Below are positions 1-5,718 of a stretch of 9,976 nt of DNA, in pieces. Each line of letters starts with the position of its first letter. Within the stretch, counting starts at the first letter, position 1. The DNA lies in the NCBI GenBank assembly GCA_038043025.1, contig JBBTCW010000004.1, positions 1 to 9,976 on the forward strand, given 5' to 3'. The notes beneath the pieces were generated by a model. That model saw only the letters and a list, made by a program, of their open reading frames with translations. It was not told where the DNA came from and did no database searches. Source of the DNA: O2-02-FULL-42-9 sp038043025. GTDB taxonomy: Bacteria; Pseudomonadota; Gammaproteobacteria; UBA12402. The position numbers were made by a program, and so were the translations under genes.

Positions 1-105
1 GGCCAATTGACCACAAGCTCATGGCGATATGCGCGCGAACGTTAAAGGGGGAGAAAAAAAGGCAGTGTTTTTGTTTCACGACTTGACCGCGGGATTGTTG
101 CTTAT
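1..105. other. Left flank, no recognisable gene
   Basis: I see no supported gene here. One forward frame is open from base 1 to a TAA at 43-45 (14 residues, ending RYARER), so the 3' tip of an upstream gene cannot be excluded, but I do not recognise it. Bases 79-95 hold the loop and right arm of the CCGCGG hairpin repeat found intact between nrdJ and rlmB (cttgaccgcgggat, 14 exact bases). The left arm is replaced by unrelated T-rich sequence, so this is a truncated copy. A TATAAT hexamer sits at 103-108 with no well-spaced -35 box. Confidence 0.4.
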
Positions 106-246
106 AATCCTCAGCTCAGAGGGTGAGCATGAACCGACATGCCAGTGGCATGTCGCAGTCACGCGAACGACTGGCCATGGATGGCCAGGCTGGACAATCC
201 CATGGATGGAAGGAGGATGGGTGTTTCGCGTCCTCTGAGGTGAGAC
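106..246. repeat. Hairpin-rich element bounded by 13-bp inverted motif
   Basis: The left end carries ctcagctcagagg (110-122) and the right end cctctgaggtgag (232-244), its reverse complement with one mismatch in 13. The interior forms two further perfect hairpins: 135-143 with 147-155 (9-bp stem, loop agt) and 171-178 with 181-188 (8-bp stem, 2-base loop). The 17 bases at 106-122 recur exactly at 2741-2757, and the right edge (gcgtcctctgag) recurs at 2832-2843. The forward reading frames through it are short and look non-coding. It could be a small miniature transposable element, a REP-type repeat cluster or a structured RNA. Bases 247-391 downstream hold only a 10-bp palindrome (288-297, cgcctaggcg) and nothing else I can name. 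Confidence 0.6.
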
Positions 247-391
247 ATACTTCTACCTCTGGACTACATCGAAGAGTTATAGAGCCCCGCCTAGGCGCAG
301 TAAGGTTGGGCGCGGTTCGCTTGATAGATAATGTTGTGATCTAAACCAATAAACAGTGACTAGAGCTTGTATTGTGCAGTCGCCGCACTTG

Positions 392-433
392 ATAACTAAA
401 TTTTTAGTTGACAACAACTAAAAATTTAGTTAT
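392..433. promoter_or_regulatory. Double-dyad operator of the BlaI-type repressor
   Basis: Bases 392-410 and 415-433 are a perfect 19-bp inverted repeat separated by acaa. Each arm is itself a near-palindrome (aactaaa-tt-tttagtt at 394-409; its complement at 416-431), so the site offers two adjacent dyads. BlaI/MecI repressors bind paired dyads upstream of their own genes, which fits. The sequence differs from the staphylococcal TACA/TGTA core, so the assignment to this repressor rests on position and symmetry. The two dyads cover the -35 box, the spacer and the first bases of the -10 box of the promoter at 408-436. Confidence 0.75.
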
Positions 434-436
434 TGT
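408..436 (+). promoter_or_regulatory. Promoter of the repressor/protease operon
   Basis: A consensus -35 TTGACA (408-413) is followed after 17 bp by TATTGT (431-436), which matches four of six -10 positions. Transcription would begin near 443, giving a leader of about 27 bases before the ATG at 470. The promoter lies inside the inverted repeat, so repressor bound there would block RNA polymerase directly. This predicts autorepression relieved when the repressor is cleaved. Confidence 0.65.
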
Positions 437-469
437 GTTAAGCAGGATTATATTGAAAGGAAATGAGAG

Positions 470-865
470 ATGAGCAAAACCAATAGTAAAGCGATTCAGC
501 TGACCCCTCTAGAAGAGGAGTTGATGACTATTTTATGGAATAATGGGCCAGGCACGGTGCATGATGTTATCGCGCATCTTCCTTCTAATCGTCAGCTAGC
601 TTACACCTCCATATCAACTATTCTGCGTATCTTGGAGAAGAAAAATATTCTTATCTCTAAAAAGAGCGGGCGTAGCCATGTATATGTGCCGAAAGTTACT
701 TTGGAAACATATACGCAAAAAACCGTTAACAAAATAATTAAGCAATCATTTGCAGGAAAACCTCTGGCCTTAGCCAACTATCTTCTTGATAACTATAAGC
801 TTACTTCGTCAGAAATTGATGAACTTGAGACACTGATTAAAGAAAAACTTGGACAGCAATCATGA
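470..865 (+). CDS. BlaI/MecI/CopY-family transcriptional repressor
   Basis: A 131-residue winged-helix repressor of the penicillinase repressor family, which usually runs 120-130 residues. Residues 10-75 form the DNA-binding domain: LTPLEEELMTILWNNGPGTV opens it, AYTSISTILRILEKKN (44-59) is the recognition helix region and GRSHVYVP (67-74) is the wing. Residues 78-125 match the helical dimerisation half, with SFAGKPLALANYLLDN (93-108) lying where family members are cleaved by their cognate BlaR1/MecR1 protease. The start is the ATG at 470, with AAAGGA at 456-461 eight bases upstream. The stop overlaps the next start as ATGA (862-865), so repressor and protease are translationally coupled. It presumably represses its own promoter through the double dyad at 392-433. 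No beta-lactamase or mecA-like target gene is adjacent. Family assignment is confident; ligand and regulon are unknown. Confidence 0.93.
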   Translation: MSKTNSKAIQLTPLEEELMTILWNNGPGTVHDVIAHLPSNRQLAYTSISTILRILEKKNILISKKSGRSHVYVPKVTLETYTQKTVNKIIKQSFAGKPLALANYLLDNYKLTSSEIDELETLIKEKLGQQS

Positions 866-2454
866 GTAATACTTTGTTGTTCATTATTGTGCTAAATATC
901 TTCATCGCTACAGCGTTTTGTATGCAATGCCTTACCACTCTTTTGTCTAGTAAAATACAATTAACCCAGCAGCAAACGTTATTATATTCTAGAATAATTT
1001 TTGTTTTTTCAATATCGATATTCATAGCGTTTAAAATATTAGGTAGCCATCTCGCCGGGTTTCATATAAACACGAGTATTCCTCAGTTTACACAGCATTT
1101 TTCATCAGCGGGTTTTGCTCACAACAATGCTTCCTTGCAACTACCTGAGCCATATAGTATTTCATACCAAACAGATGTTCAATATTGGCAATACATGCTT
1201 TTTGTTTTGATTATTGTGGTGGGAGCCATATTGTATATGCAGCAGCTCTATCAATTGCGTAAACTAGTAATGTCTAGCTTATATCAAAAAAGTTTTGGTC
1301 ATCTTCATCTGATCTATTCAAACACTATTCAGCAACCCCAATGTTTTAGTTATCTAAGATCATCATATGTTGTTTTGCCAATATTACTATTAGATAACAG
1401 TGAAGAACTCGCTGTAGTTATAAAGCACGAACTACAGCATCTGCGCCAACATGATGGGTGGTTTAGACATCTTCTCGCTATAGTAAATATATTTTGTTGG
1501 TGGAATCCACTATACCAAGTATATATACGCTGGTTTTTATCAGTACAAGAATTCGCCTGTGATGAGGCGTTAATTATTACTAAGCAACTATCCGCCAAAC
1601 ATTATGCACAAGTACTTCTAGCTATTGCTAAGAAGGTTGGTGCTGCTAACAGTATTATTAGCTTGAATATTGCAGCAGGAATATTTGGTGTCAATAATAA
1701 TCATCAACAATTAAAGAGGAGAATTTATATGTTATCTAACTTTCCAAGACAAACTCGTCGGCATTTAGCCGTAGGAATTATTTTTATCTTAGCATTAGTG
1801 AATAGTATTGTCGCATATGCTCTTAATTCTGGGCATGAATTAAAGCCAGTAACGCAGCAAGAGTTGGCGCAGATGGTGGCTAATTTACCTGACAATCAAT
1901 TACAAGTTCAAGCAAACGACAAGGTTTTAAAAGCTTTAAATGCCATTGTTACGGATCCAAAAATACGTTCTGAATTTAATGCTGGATTACAACGTATGCA
2001 GGGTTATCGCTCCAGCATTACCGCGCAACTAACAGCAAATAAACTGCCACAGGATTTGCTAGCCACGCCTTTGCTTGAGTCTAGCTATCAGGCTTTACCA
2101 GCAATAGAGCACAAGGTGAATACCGCTGGAATTTGGCAATTAAGCGCTCATACCGCCAAACATTTTGGCCTGATAATAAACAGTAAAGTTGATGAACGCC
2201 TCAATACAAAAGACGCAACATATGCAGCATTGACTTATCTAAGCGATGAACATGCGCGCTTTAAAAGTTGGCCCTTGGCTATTATTAGTTATGACGCTGG
2301 TACTCGACTTACGCAAAAGTTAATCCGGGTAGCAAAATCAGACAATCCATGGAAAATAATATCTCATAAAAAAACTATACCAGAGATCAAACAATATCTT
2401 CCTATGATTGATGCTTCAATAATAATCATCCATAACCCTCAGCTGGTAAAATAG
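862..2454 (+). CDS. BlaR1-type M56 metalloprotease fused to an SLT lytic transglycosylase domain
   Basis: A 530-residue membrane protein. Hydrophobic segments near residues 4-27, 40-60, 110-128 and 302-321 give the four-helix topology of BlaR1/MecR1. The cytoplasmic M56 protease lies between helices 3 and 4: zinc motif HELQH (189-193, catalytic E190), followed by HDGW and CWWNPL, with the third ligand probably E230 in EFACDEAL. BlaR1 proteins normally carry an extracellular penicillin-binding sensor after helix 4. Here residues about 350-500 instead resemble the MltD/Slt type of murein lytic transglycosylase: PLLESSYQ with likely catalytic E406, TAGIWQLSAHTAKHFGL (421-437), VDERLNTKDATYAALTYL, and ISYDAG (475-480) in place of the usual AYNAG. 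The domain should face the periplasm, in contact with peptidoglycan. Inferred role: senses or cuts murein and signals by cleaving the upstream repressor. It overlaps that repressor gene by 4 bp. The final residues may be altered, because the gene ends at the junction with the spoT fragment. Confidence 0.85.
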   Translation: MSNTLLFIIVLNIFIATAFCMQCLTTLLSSKIQLTQQQTLLYSRIIFVFSISIFIAFKILGSHLAGFHINTSIPQFTQHFSSAGFAHNNASLQLPEPYSISYQTDVQYWQYMLFVLIIVVGAILYMQQLYQLRKLVMSSLYQKSFGHLHLIYSNTIQQPQCFSYLRSSYVVLPILLLDNSEELAVVIKHELQHLRQHDGWFRHLLAIVNIFCWWNPLYQVYIRWFLSVQEFACDEALIITKQLSAKHYAQVLLAIAKKVGAANSIISLNIAAGIFGVNNNHQQLKRRIYMLSNFPRQTRRHLAVGIIFILALVNSIVAYALNSGHELKPVTQQELAQMVANLPDNQLQVQANDKVLKALNAIVTDPKIRSEFNAGLQRMQGYRSSITAQLTANKLPQDLLATPLLESSYQALPAIEHKVNTAGIWQLSAHTAKHFGLIINSKVDERLNTKDATYAALTYLSDEHARFKSWPLAIISYDAGTRLTQKLIRVAKSDNPWKIISHKKTIPEIKQYLPMIDASIIIIHNPQLVK

Positions 2455-2741
2455 CTGAAAAACGTATTATGTTGTGTTGGGAAAAAGATGTTCAGGGTGA
2501 ATTTGAAGTTGAATTAAGTGTTGAGATTATTAATTTGCGCGGTGTGTTGGCGGAAATTGCGCTGATTATTTCAGACGAAGATGCTAATATTAATAATGTT
2601 GGCATTTATGATAAAGATGAAAAATACAGTATTGTTAAGTTGTTAGTGATGGTACGCAATCGAGAACATTTGTCACGCATCATGCGCCATTTGCAACAGC
2701 TCACGAATGTCACGAAAGTGATGCGCGTTCAGAATATATAA
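2436..2741 (+). pseudogene. spoT: spoT 3' fragment (C-terminal ACT domain only)
   Basis: The frame from just after a TAA at 2433-2435 to the TAA at 2739-2741 matches the last ~100 residues of SpoT/RelA-type (p)ppGpp synthetase/hydrolases: KIAEKRIMLCW, then an ACT domain with GEFEVELSVEIINLRGVLAE, DANINNVGIYDKDEK and a DRxHLxxIMR-like stretch, ending VTKVMRVQ as SpoT does. Homology begins upstream of the first ATG (2469), inside the 3' end of the protease gene. There is no ribosome binding site before that ATG, and the HD hydrolase, synthetase and TGS domains of a ~700-residue SpoT are all absent. This is best read as a remnant left by insertion or recombination rather than a stand-alone ACT protein. 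A complete spoT is expected elsewhere, since loss would matter for ppGpp hydrolysis. Expression as a 90-residue protein cannot be excluded. Confidence 0.8.
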
Positions 2742-2910
2742 ATCCTCAGCTCAGAGGTAAGCTGGTATTCATTATTAGAATGGCATTTACCAGAAGTAAT
2801 GGTGAATTATTTCGAATCAGATGGACGTGTTGCGTCCTCTGAGCTGAGACCAGCTTGTTCGCATGAGTGTGGAGAAGCGCAAGCTTTGCATCCTCTGATG
2901 CTGAGGATTT
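2741..2910. repeat. Second element built from the ctcagctcagagg motif (three copies)
   Basis: Three copies of the motif occur: 2744-2757 forward, 2836-2848 inverted (perfect 13-bp match to 2745-2757), and 2892-2906 inverted with a single extra base (cctctgatgctgagg), which itself sits in a small hairpin (2890-2895 with 2903-2908). The left edge repeats bases 106-122 exactly over 17 bases and overlaps the spoT stop codon. The pair aagctgg (2759-2765) and ccagctt (2850-2856) adds further inverted pairing. The interior differs from the 106-246 element, so only the ends are shared. No reading frame of note lies inside. There is no T-run directly after the last hairpin, so I do not call it a terminator. 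Confidence 0.6.
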
Positions 2911-2968
2911 GATAGCACCAAAACTTTTTTTTTCAATGAATTTTTTCCACTATTTTTTCCAGATTTTC

Positions 2969-2997
2969 CTGACGTGAAATTTTTTTTTTGGTTTAAT
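2969..2997 (+). promoter_or_regulatory. Candidate nrdJ promoter in a T-tract-rich leader
   Basis: CTGACG (2969-2974) and TTTAAT (2992-2997) are separated by 17 bp and could serve as -35 and -10. The spacer includes a ten-base T run (2980-2989). Four more T runs lie just upstream (2925-2933, 2941-2946, 2953-2958, 2964-2967), some spaced near one helical turn, which would bend the DNA. I see no cobalamin riboswitch or NrdR-box pair in the short leader. Confidence 0.35.
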
Positions 2998-3037
2998 AGG
3001 ATTTCATTCGATAAAATTGCTAGGAGACGTAAGTAGC

Positions 3038-5344
3038 ATGAATTTACAGGTTAAAACTCGAACAAAACCCATTCGTTGGGTGAAGAAGATTCAAAAAAGA
3101 GATGGTTCTGTTGCTACTTTTAGTTCGGATCGTATTACGAATGCAATTTATCGTGCGATGCAAAGTACAGGAGAAGGCTCATTAGAAGAAGCCGAGTTGA
3201 TTGCGAATAAAATTGTGGCTGATCTCATGCCCATTTGTAAGCGATATAAAAATTTCATTCCTACTGTCGAAGGCATTCAAGATGCGGTTGAAAATGAGCT
3301 GATTTACGGTGATTATGTTAAGACCGCGAAATCATATATTTTGTTTCGGCAGCGGCGCGCAGAGATTAGACAACATACATTGACTGTTCCGGAAGAATTG
3401 AAAAAATTAGTATCAGATAGTGAAGCTTATTTCGGCGGCGATAAATATCGATTGTTGGTTTATTATCGTACGTATGCGCGTTGGAAACCGGAAGAGGGGC
3501 GACGAGAAGTTTGGATTGAAACAGTTGATCGCTATATTGAGTTCATGAAAGAAAATTTAGCAGATAAATTATCTACACGTGAATACAATGAAATACGGCA
3601 GGCCATTTTAACGCAAGAGGTGATGCCATCGATGCGCTTATTGCAGTTTGCTGGCAAAGCGGCCAGGGCGACGAATGTCTGCGCCTATAATTGTGCGTAT
3701 ATTGCGCCCAGAAAATTGCAGGATTTTGGTGAGGTGATGTATGTATTGATGTGTGGCACCGGTGTGGGTTTTTCGATTGAGAGTAAAAATATTCAAGCGT
3801 TACCACAGATTGCAATACAAACGGGTGAAATATTGCCGATGCACGTGATTGCGGATAGCAAAGAAGGTTGGTGTGATGCGCTTGTGCTGGGTATGAAAAC
3901 TTGGTTCGAAGGCAAAGATATTGCATTTGATTATTCATTATTGCGTCCTGCAGGCGCGCGCTTAAAAACGATTGGCGGGAAGAGTTCAGGTCCCGCTCCT
4001 TTACGCGCCTTGTTAAATTTTACGCGCGAAAAAATTATGCGCCGCGCAGGCAAACATCTGACAAACATCGATGCGCATGATATTTTATGTAAAATTGGTG
4101 AAGTGGTGGTGTCAGGTGGCGTGCGTCGCAGCGCAATGATTTCGTTATCTGATTTGGATGATGCTGAGATGCGTGATGCGAAAAAAGGCGCATTTTATTA
4201 TTCTGAACCGCAGCGCAGTATTGCTAATAACTCGGCCGTATATGAATCGCGGCCTAATAATGTAGAGTTTATGGATGAATGGATTGCGCTGATGAAAAGT
4301 GGTTCTGGTGAGCGTGGTATTTTTAACCGCGGCAATCTTATAAATACCCTACCGGAGCGGCGTCTCGAAGAGTTTCGCACAAAAAAATTAATGACGGGTA
4401 ATCGTATTACGGGCGTGATTGGAACCAATCCCTGCGGCGAAATTATTTTGCAATCGAAACAGTTTTGTAATCTATCTGAAGTGATTGCGAGAGCGGATGA
4501 TACCGAAGAAGATTTAATGCGAAAAATACGCATTGCCACTATTTTAGGAACCTATCAGTCGACGTTAACTTATTTTCCTTACTTGTCTCGAGAATGGCGC
4601 AACAATTGTGAAAAAGAACGGTTGCTCGGGGTGTCGTTGACGGGGCAATGGGATTGTAAAATAGCACGACAACCCGAAATTTTAGAAAAACTAAAAAAAC
4701 GTGCGATACAAGTGAACGAGACATACGCAAAACGGTTTAAGATAAGTCAGTCAACTTGTATTACCTGTGTCAAACCATCGGGGACGGTATCGCAAATGGT
4801 CGATTGTGCATCGGGCATGCATCCACGCCATTCGCCGTATTACATTCGTCGCGTACGTATTTCGACAACGGATTCATTGTTTAAAATGCTGAAAGAGCAG
4901 GGTATTCCTTGTTTTCCTGAAGTTGGGCAAACAAAAGAAAGCGTGACGACTTATGTGTTAGAGTTTCCGGTTAAGGCGCCAAAAGGTGCGATTTTCAAAA
5001 ATGATTTAACGGCGCTTGATCAATTAGAGCATTGGAAAATAGTAAAGTTAAATTACACGGAGCATAATCCATCTGTCACGATTTCGGTGAGCGAAGATGA
5101 ATGGATCAGTGTTGCGAATTGGGTATATAAAAATTGGGATATTGTGGGTGGGCTGTCATTTTTGCCGCGCTCCAATTATGTGTATCAGTTAGCGCCGTAT
5201 GAAGAGATTGATGAAGTGCATTATAAAGATCTTTTTGAGCGTTTACAGGGAATCGATTTTTCGCGGTTGGTGTTGTACGAAAGCCAAGATAATACCGAGC
5301 TTAAAAAAGAGCTCGCGTGCGTCGGCGGGGAGTGTGAATTATAA
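3038..5344 (+). CDS. nrdJ: Adenosylcobalamin-dependent class II ribonucleotide reductase
   Basis: A 768-residue enzyme that reduces ribonucleotides to deoxyribonucleotides in the cytoplasm using a B12-generated thiyl radical, oxygen-independently. Residues ~14-110 are an ATP-cone allosteric domain (VKKIQKRDGSVATFSSDRI). YYRTYARWKPEEGRREVW (142-159) closely matches the start of the Lactobacillus leichmannii RTPR catalytic domain. Key residues by alignment to RTPR: C219 (NCAYIAP) and C477 (QFCNL) as the redox pair, C466 in NPCGE as the thiyl radical site with E468, and the C-terminal shuttle cysteines C761 and C766 (CVGGEC, same spacing as RTPR). CVKPSGTVSQ (577-586) is the conserved phosphate-binding loop region. 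RTPR lacks an ATP cone, so this is a longer N-terminal architecture. ATG 3038 is preferred over the in-frame TTG at 3017, because AGGAG lies at 3022-3026 between them. No partner subunit is needed. The stop falls at the start of a repeat cluster. The family call is firm; di- versus triphosphate substrate is uncertain. Confidence 0.93.
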   Translation: MNLQVKTRTKPIRWVKKIQKRDGSVATFSSDRITNAIYRAMQSTGEGSLEEAELIANKIVADLMPICKRYKNFIPTVEGIQDAVENELIYGDYVKTAKSYILFRQRRAEIRQHTLTVPEELKKLVSDSEAYFGGDKYRLLVYYRTYARWKPEEGRREVWIETVDRYIEFMKENLADKLSTREYNEIRQAILTQEVMPSMRLLQFAGKAARATNVCAYNCAYIAPRKLQDFGEVMYVLMCGTGVGFSIESKNIQALPQIAIQTGEILPMHVIADSKEGWCDALVLGMKTWFEGKDIAFDYSLLRPAGARLKTIGGKSSGPAPLRALLNFTREKIMRRAGKHLTNIDAHDILCKIGEVVVSGGVRRSAMISLSDLDDAEMRDAKKGAFYYSEPQRSIANNSAVYESRPNNVEFMDEWIALMKSGSGERGIFNRGNLINTLPERRLEEFRTKKLMTGNRITGVIGTNPCGEIILQSKQFCNLSEVIARADDTEEDLMRKIRIATILGTYQSTLTYFPYLSREWRNNCEKERLLGVSLTGQWDCKIARQPEILEKLKKRAIQVNETYAKRFKISQSTCITCVKPSGTVSQMVDCASGMHPRHSPYYIRRVRISTTDSLFKMLKEQGIPCFPEVGQTKESVTTYVLEFPVKAPKGAIFKNDLTALDQLEHWKIVKLNYTEHNPSVTISVSEDEWISVANWVYKNWDIVGGLSFLPRSNYVYQLAPYEEIDEVHYKDLFERLQGIDFSRLVLYESQDNTELKKELACVGGECEL

Positions 5345-5414
5345 TGTTGTGTCATCCCGCGGCTTGACCGCGGGATCCAATGTTGTGTCATCCCGCGACT
5401 TGATCGCGGGATCC
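5343..5414. repeat. 36-bp tandem duplication of a CCGCGG hairpin repeat
   Basis: Units 5343-5378 and 5379-5414 are identical except at two positions. Each forms a 9-bp stem with loop cttga (5354-5362 with 5368-5376; 5390-5398 with 5404-5412). The two differences are a compensating pair (G-C in unit 1 becomes A-T in unit 2 at the top of the stem), so pairing is preserved. The first unit begins within the nrdJ stop codon. Confidence 0.85.
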
Positions 5415-5433
5415 AGAAAAATTTATATTAAAG
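5387..5433. repeat. Extended direct repeat, copy 1
   Basis: This 47-base stretch (hairpin plus AT-rich tail ending atttatattaaag) recurs at 5541-5587 with a few mismatches, 154 bp downstream. The mobile or duplicated unit is therefore larger than the hairpin alone and carries a conserved tail on one side. Confidence 0.7.
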
Positions 5434-5438
5434 ATTAC

Positions 5439-5458
5439 AATAACGGAGTACCGTTATT
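5439..5458. repeat. AT-rich 8-bp hairpin
   Basis: aataacgg (5439-5446) pairs perfectly with ccgttatt (5451-5458) across the loop agta. It is not followed by a T-run, so it is unlikely to be an intrinsic terminator on the forward strand. It lies between oppositely oriented repeat copies. Confidence 0.5.
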
Positions 5459-5466
5459 ATAATCAC

Positions 5467-5492
5467 TGGATACCGGCTTTCGCCGGTATGAC
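5467..5492. repeat. Palindromic repeat, tacCGGC variant, inverted orientation
   Basis: ataccggc (5470-5477) pairs with gccggtat (5482-5489) across tttc. The flanks ctgg and gac match the inverse of the gtcat...atcca frame shared by the CCGCGG repeats, so this is a sequence-divergent member of the same structural family. Confidence 0.65.
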
Positions 5493-5498
5493 GAAAGT

Positions 5499-5530
5499 CT
5501 GGATACCGCGGTTAAACCGCGGCATGACAG
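5499..5530. repeat. CCGCGG palindromic repeat, inverted copy
   Basis: ccgcgg (5506-5511) pairs with ccgcgg (5517-5522) across ttaaa. Read on the reverse strand it gives the tgtcat...ccgcgg...ccgcgg...atcca layout of the forward copies, with a few substitutions. Confidence 0.75.
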
Positions 5531-5540
5531 AAAGTGTTAT

Positions 5541-5587
5541 GTCATCCCGCGGCTTGACCGCGGGATCCAGGGAAATTTATATTAAAG
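5541..5587. repeat. Extended direct repeat, copy 2, with CCGCGG hairpin
   Basis: The hairpin arms at 5544-5552 and 5558-5566 with loop cttga are identical to those at 5354-5376. The downstream tail (ggaaatttatattaaag) matches the tail at 5415-5433 with small differences. Confidence 0.8.
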
Positions 5588-5591
5588 CAAG

Positions 5592-5671
5592 TGTAGCCCG
5601 GATGAAATGTGCGAAGCACATGTAATCCGGGGAATTTATTCCTGTATTCCGCTTCGCTCCATACAGGCTAC
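5592..5671. repeat. Two REP-like bulged hairpins in opposite orientation
   Basis: The first hairpin has an outer stem cccggat (5597-5603) with atccggg (5625-5631) and an inner stem atgtgc (5607-5612) with gcacat (5616-5621) around gaa, separated by three-base bulges. The second pairs cctgtat (5641-5647) with atacagg (5661-5667). Outer bases gtagcc (5593-5598) and ggctac (5666-5671) can also pair, enclosing both. The layout suggests a head-to-head pair of one REP-type family, distinct from the CCGCGG family around it. Confidence 0.65.
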
Positions 5672-5677
5672 GCTTGC

Positions 5678-5704
5678 TGGATACCGCGGTCAAGTCGCGG
5701 AAGA
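5678..5704. repeat. Degenerate CCGCGG repeat at the rlmB leader
   Basis: ccgcgg (5684-5689) pairs with tcgcgg (5695-5700) across tcaag, with one G-T pair. It is in the inverted orientation and ends directly before the rlmB ribosome binding site (GGAG, 5707-5710). If transcribed, the hairpin would sit just upstream of the start region. Confidence 0.6.
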
Positions 5705-5718
5705 ACGGAGAAAACCTC

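Noticed and set aside
29..344. Two overlapping forward open frames of 69 and 73 codons
   Set aside because: They run through the hairpin element at 106-246, have no recognisable motif, no convincing ribosome binding site, and their composition follows the repeats.
2890..2933. Intrinsic terminator after the spoT fragment
   Set aside because: The hairpin (6-bp stem) is separated from the T run by about 16 bases, too far for a standard terminator.
3017..3037. TTG at 3017 as the nrdJ start
   Set aside because: The AGGAG at 3022-3026 lies downstream of it, and the ATG at 3038 is well placed for that site. The extra seven residues have no family support.
3000..3037. Cobalamin riboswitch ahead of the B12-dependent reductase
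   Set aside because: The leader is too short and I find no B12-box-like sequence or matching fold.
3573..4730. Reverse-strand frames of 63-121 codons inside nrdJ
   Set aside because: They are shadows of a strongly conserved forward gene and show no family motifs.
5199..5462. 87-codon frame crossing the nrdJ end
   Set aside because: It is in a different frame from a clearly real gene and continues into palindromic repeats.
5343..5704. CRISPR array
   Set aside because: The repeats are palindromic, vary in sequence and orientation, and lack regular unique spacers of constant length.
5674..5718. N-terminal extension of RlmB
   Set aside because: The sequence is the tail of repeat units, and the E. 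coli protein begins at the position matching ATG 5719, which has its own ribosome binding site.
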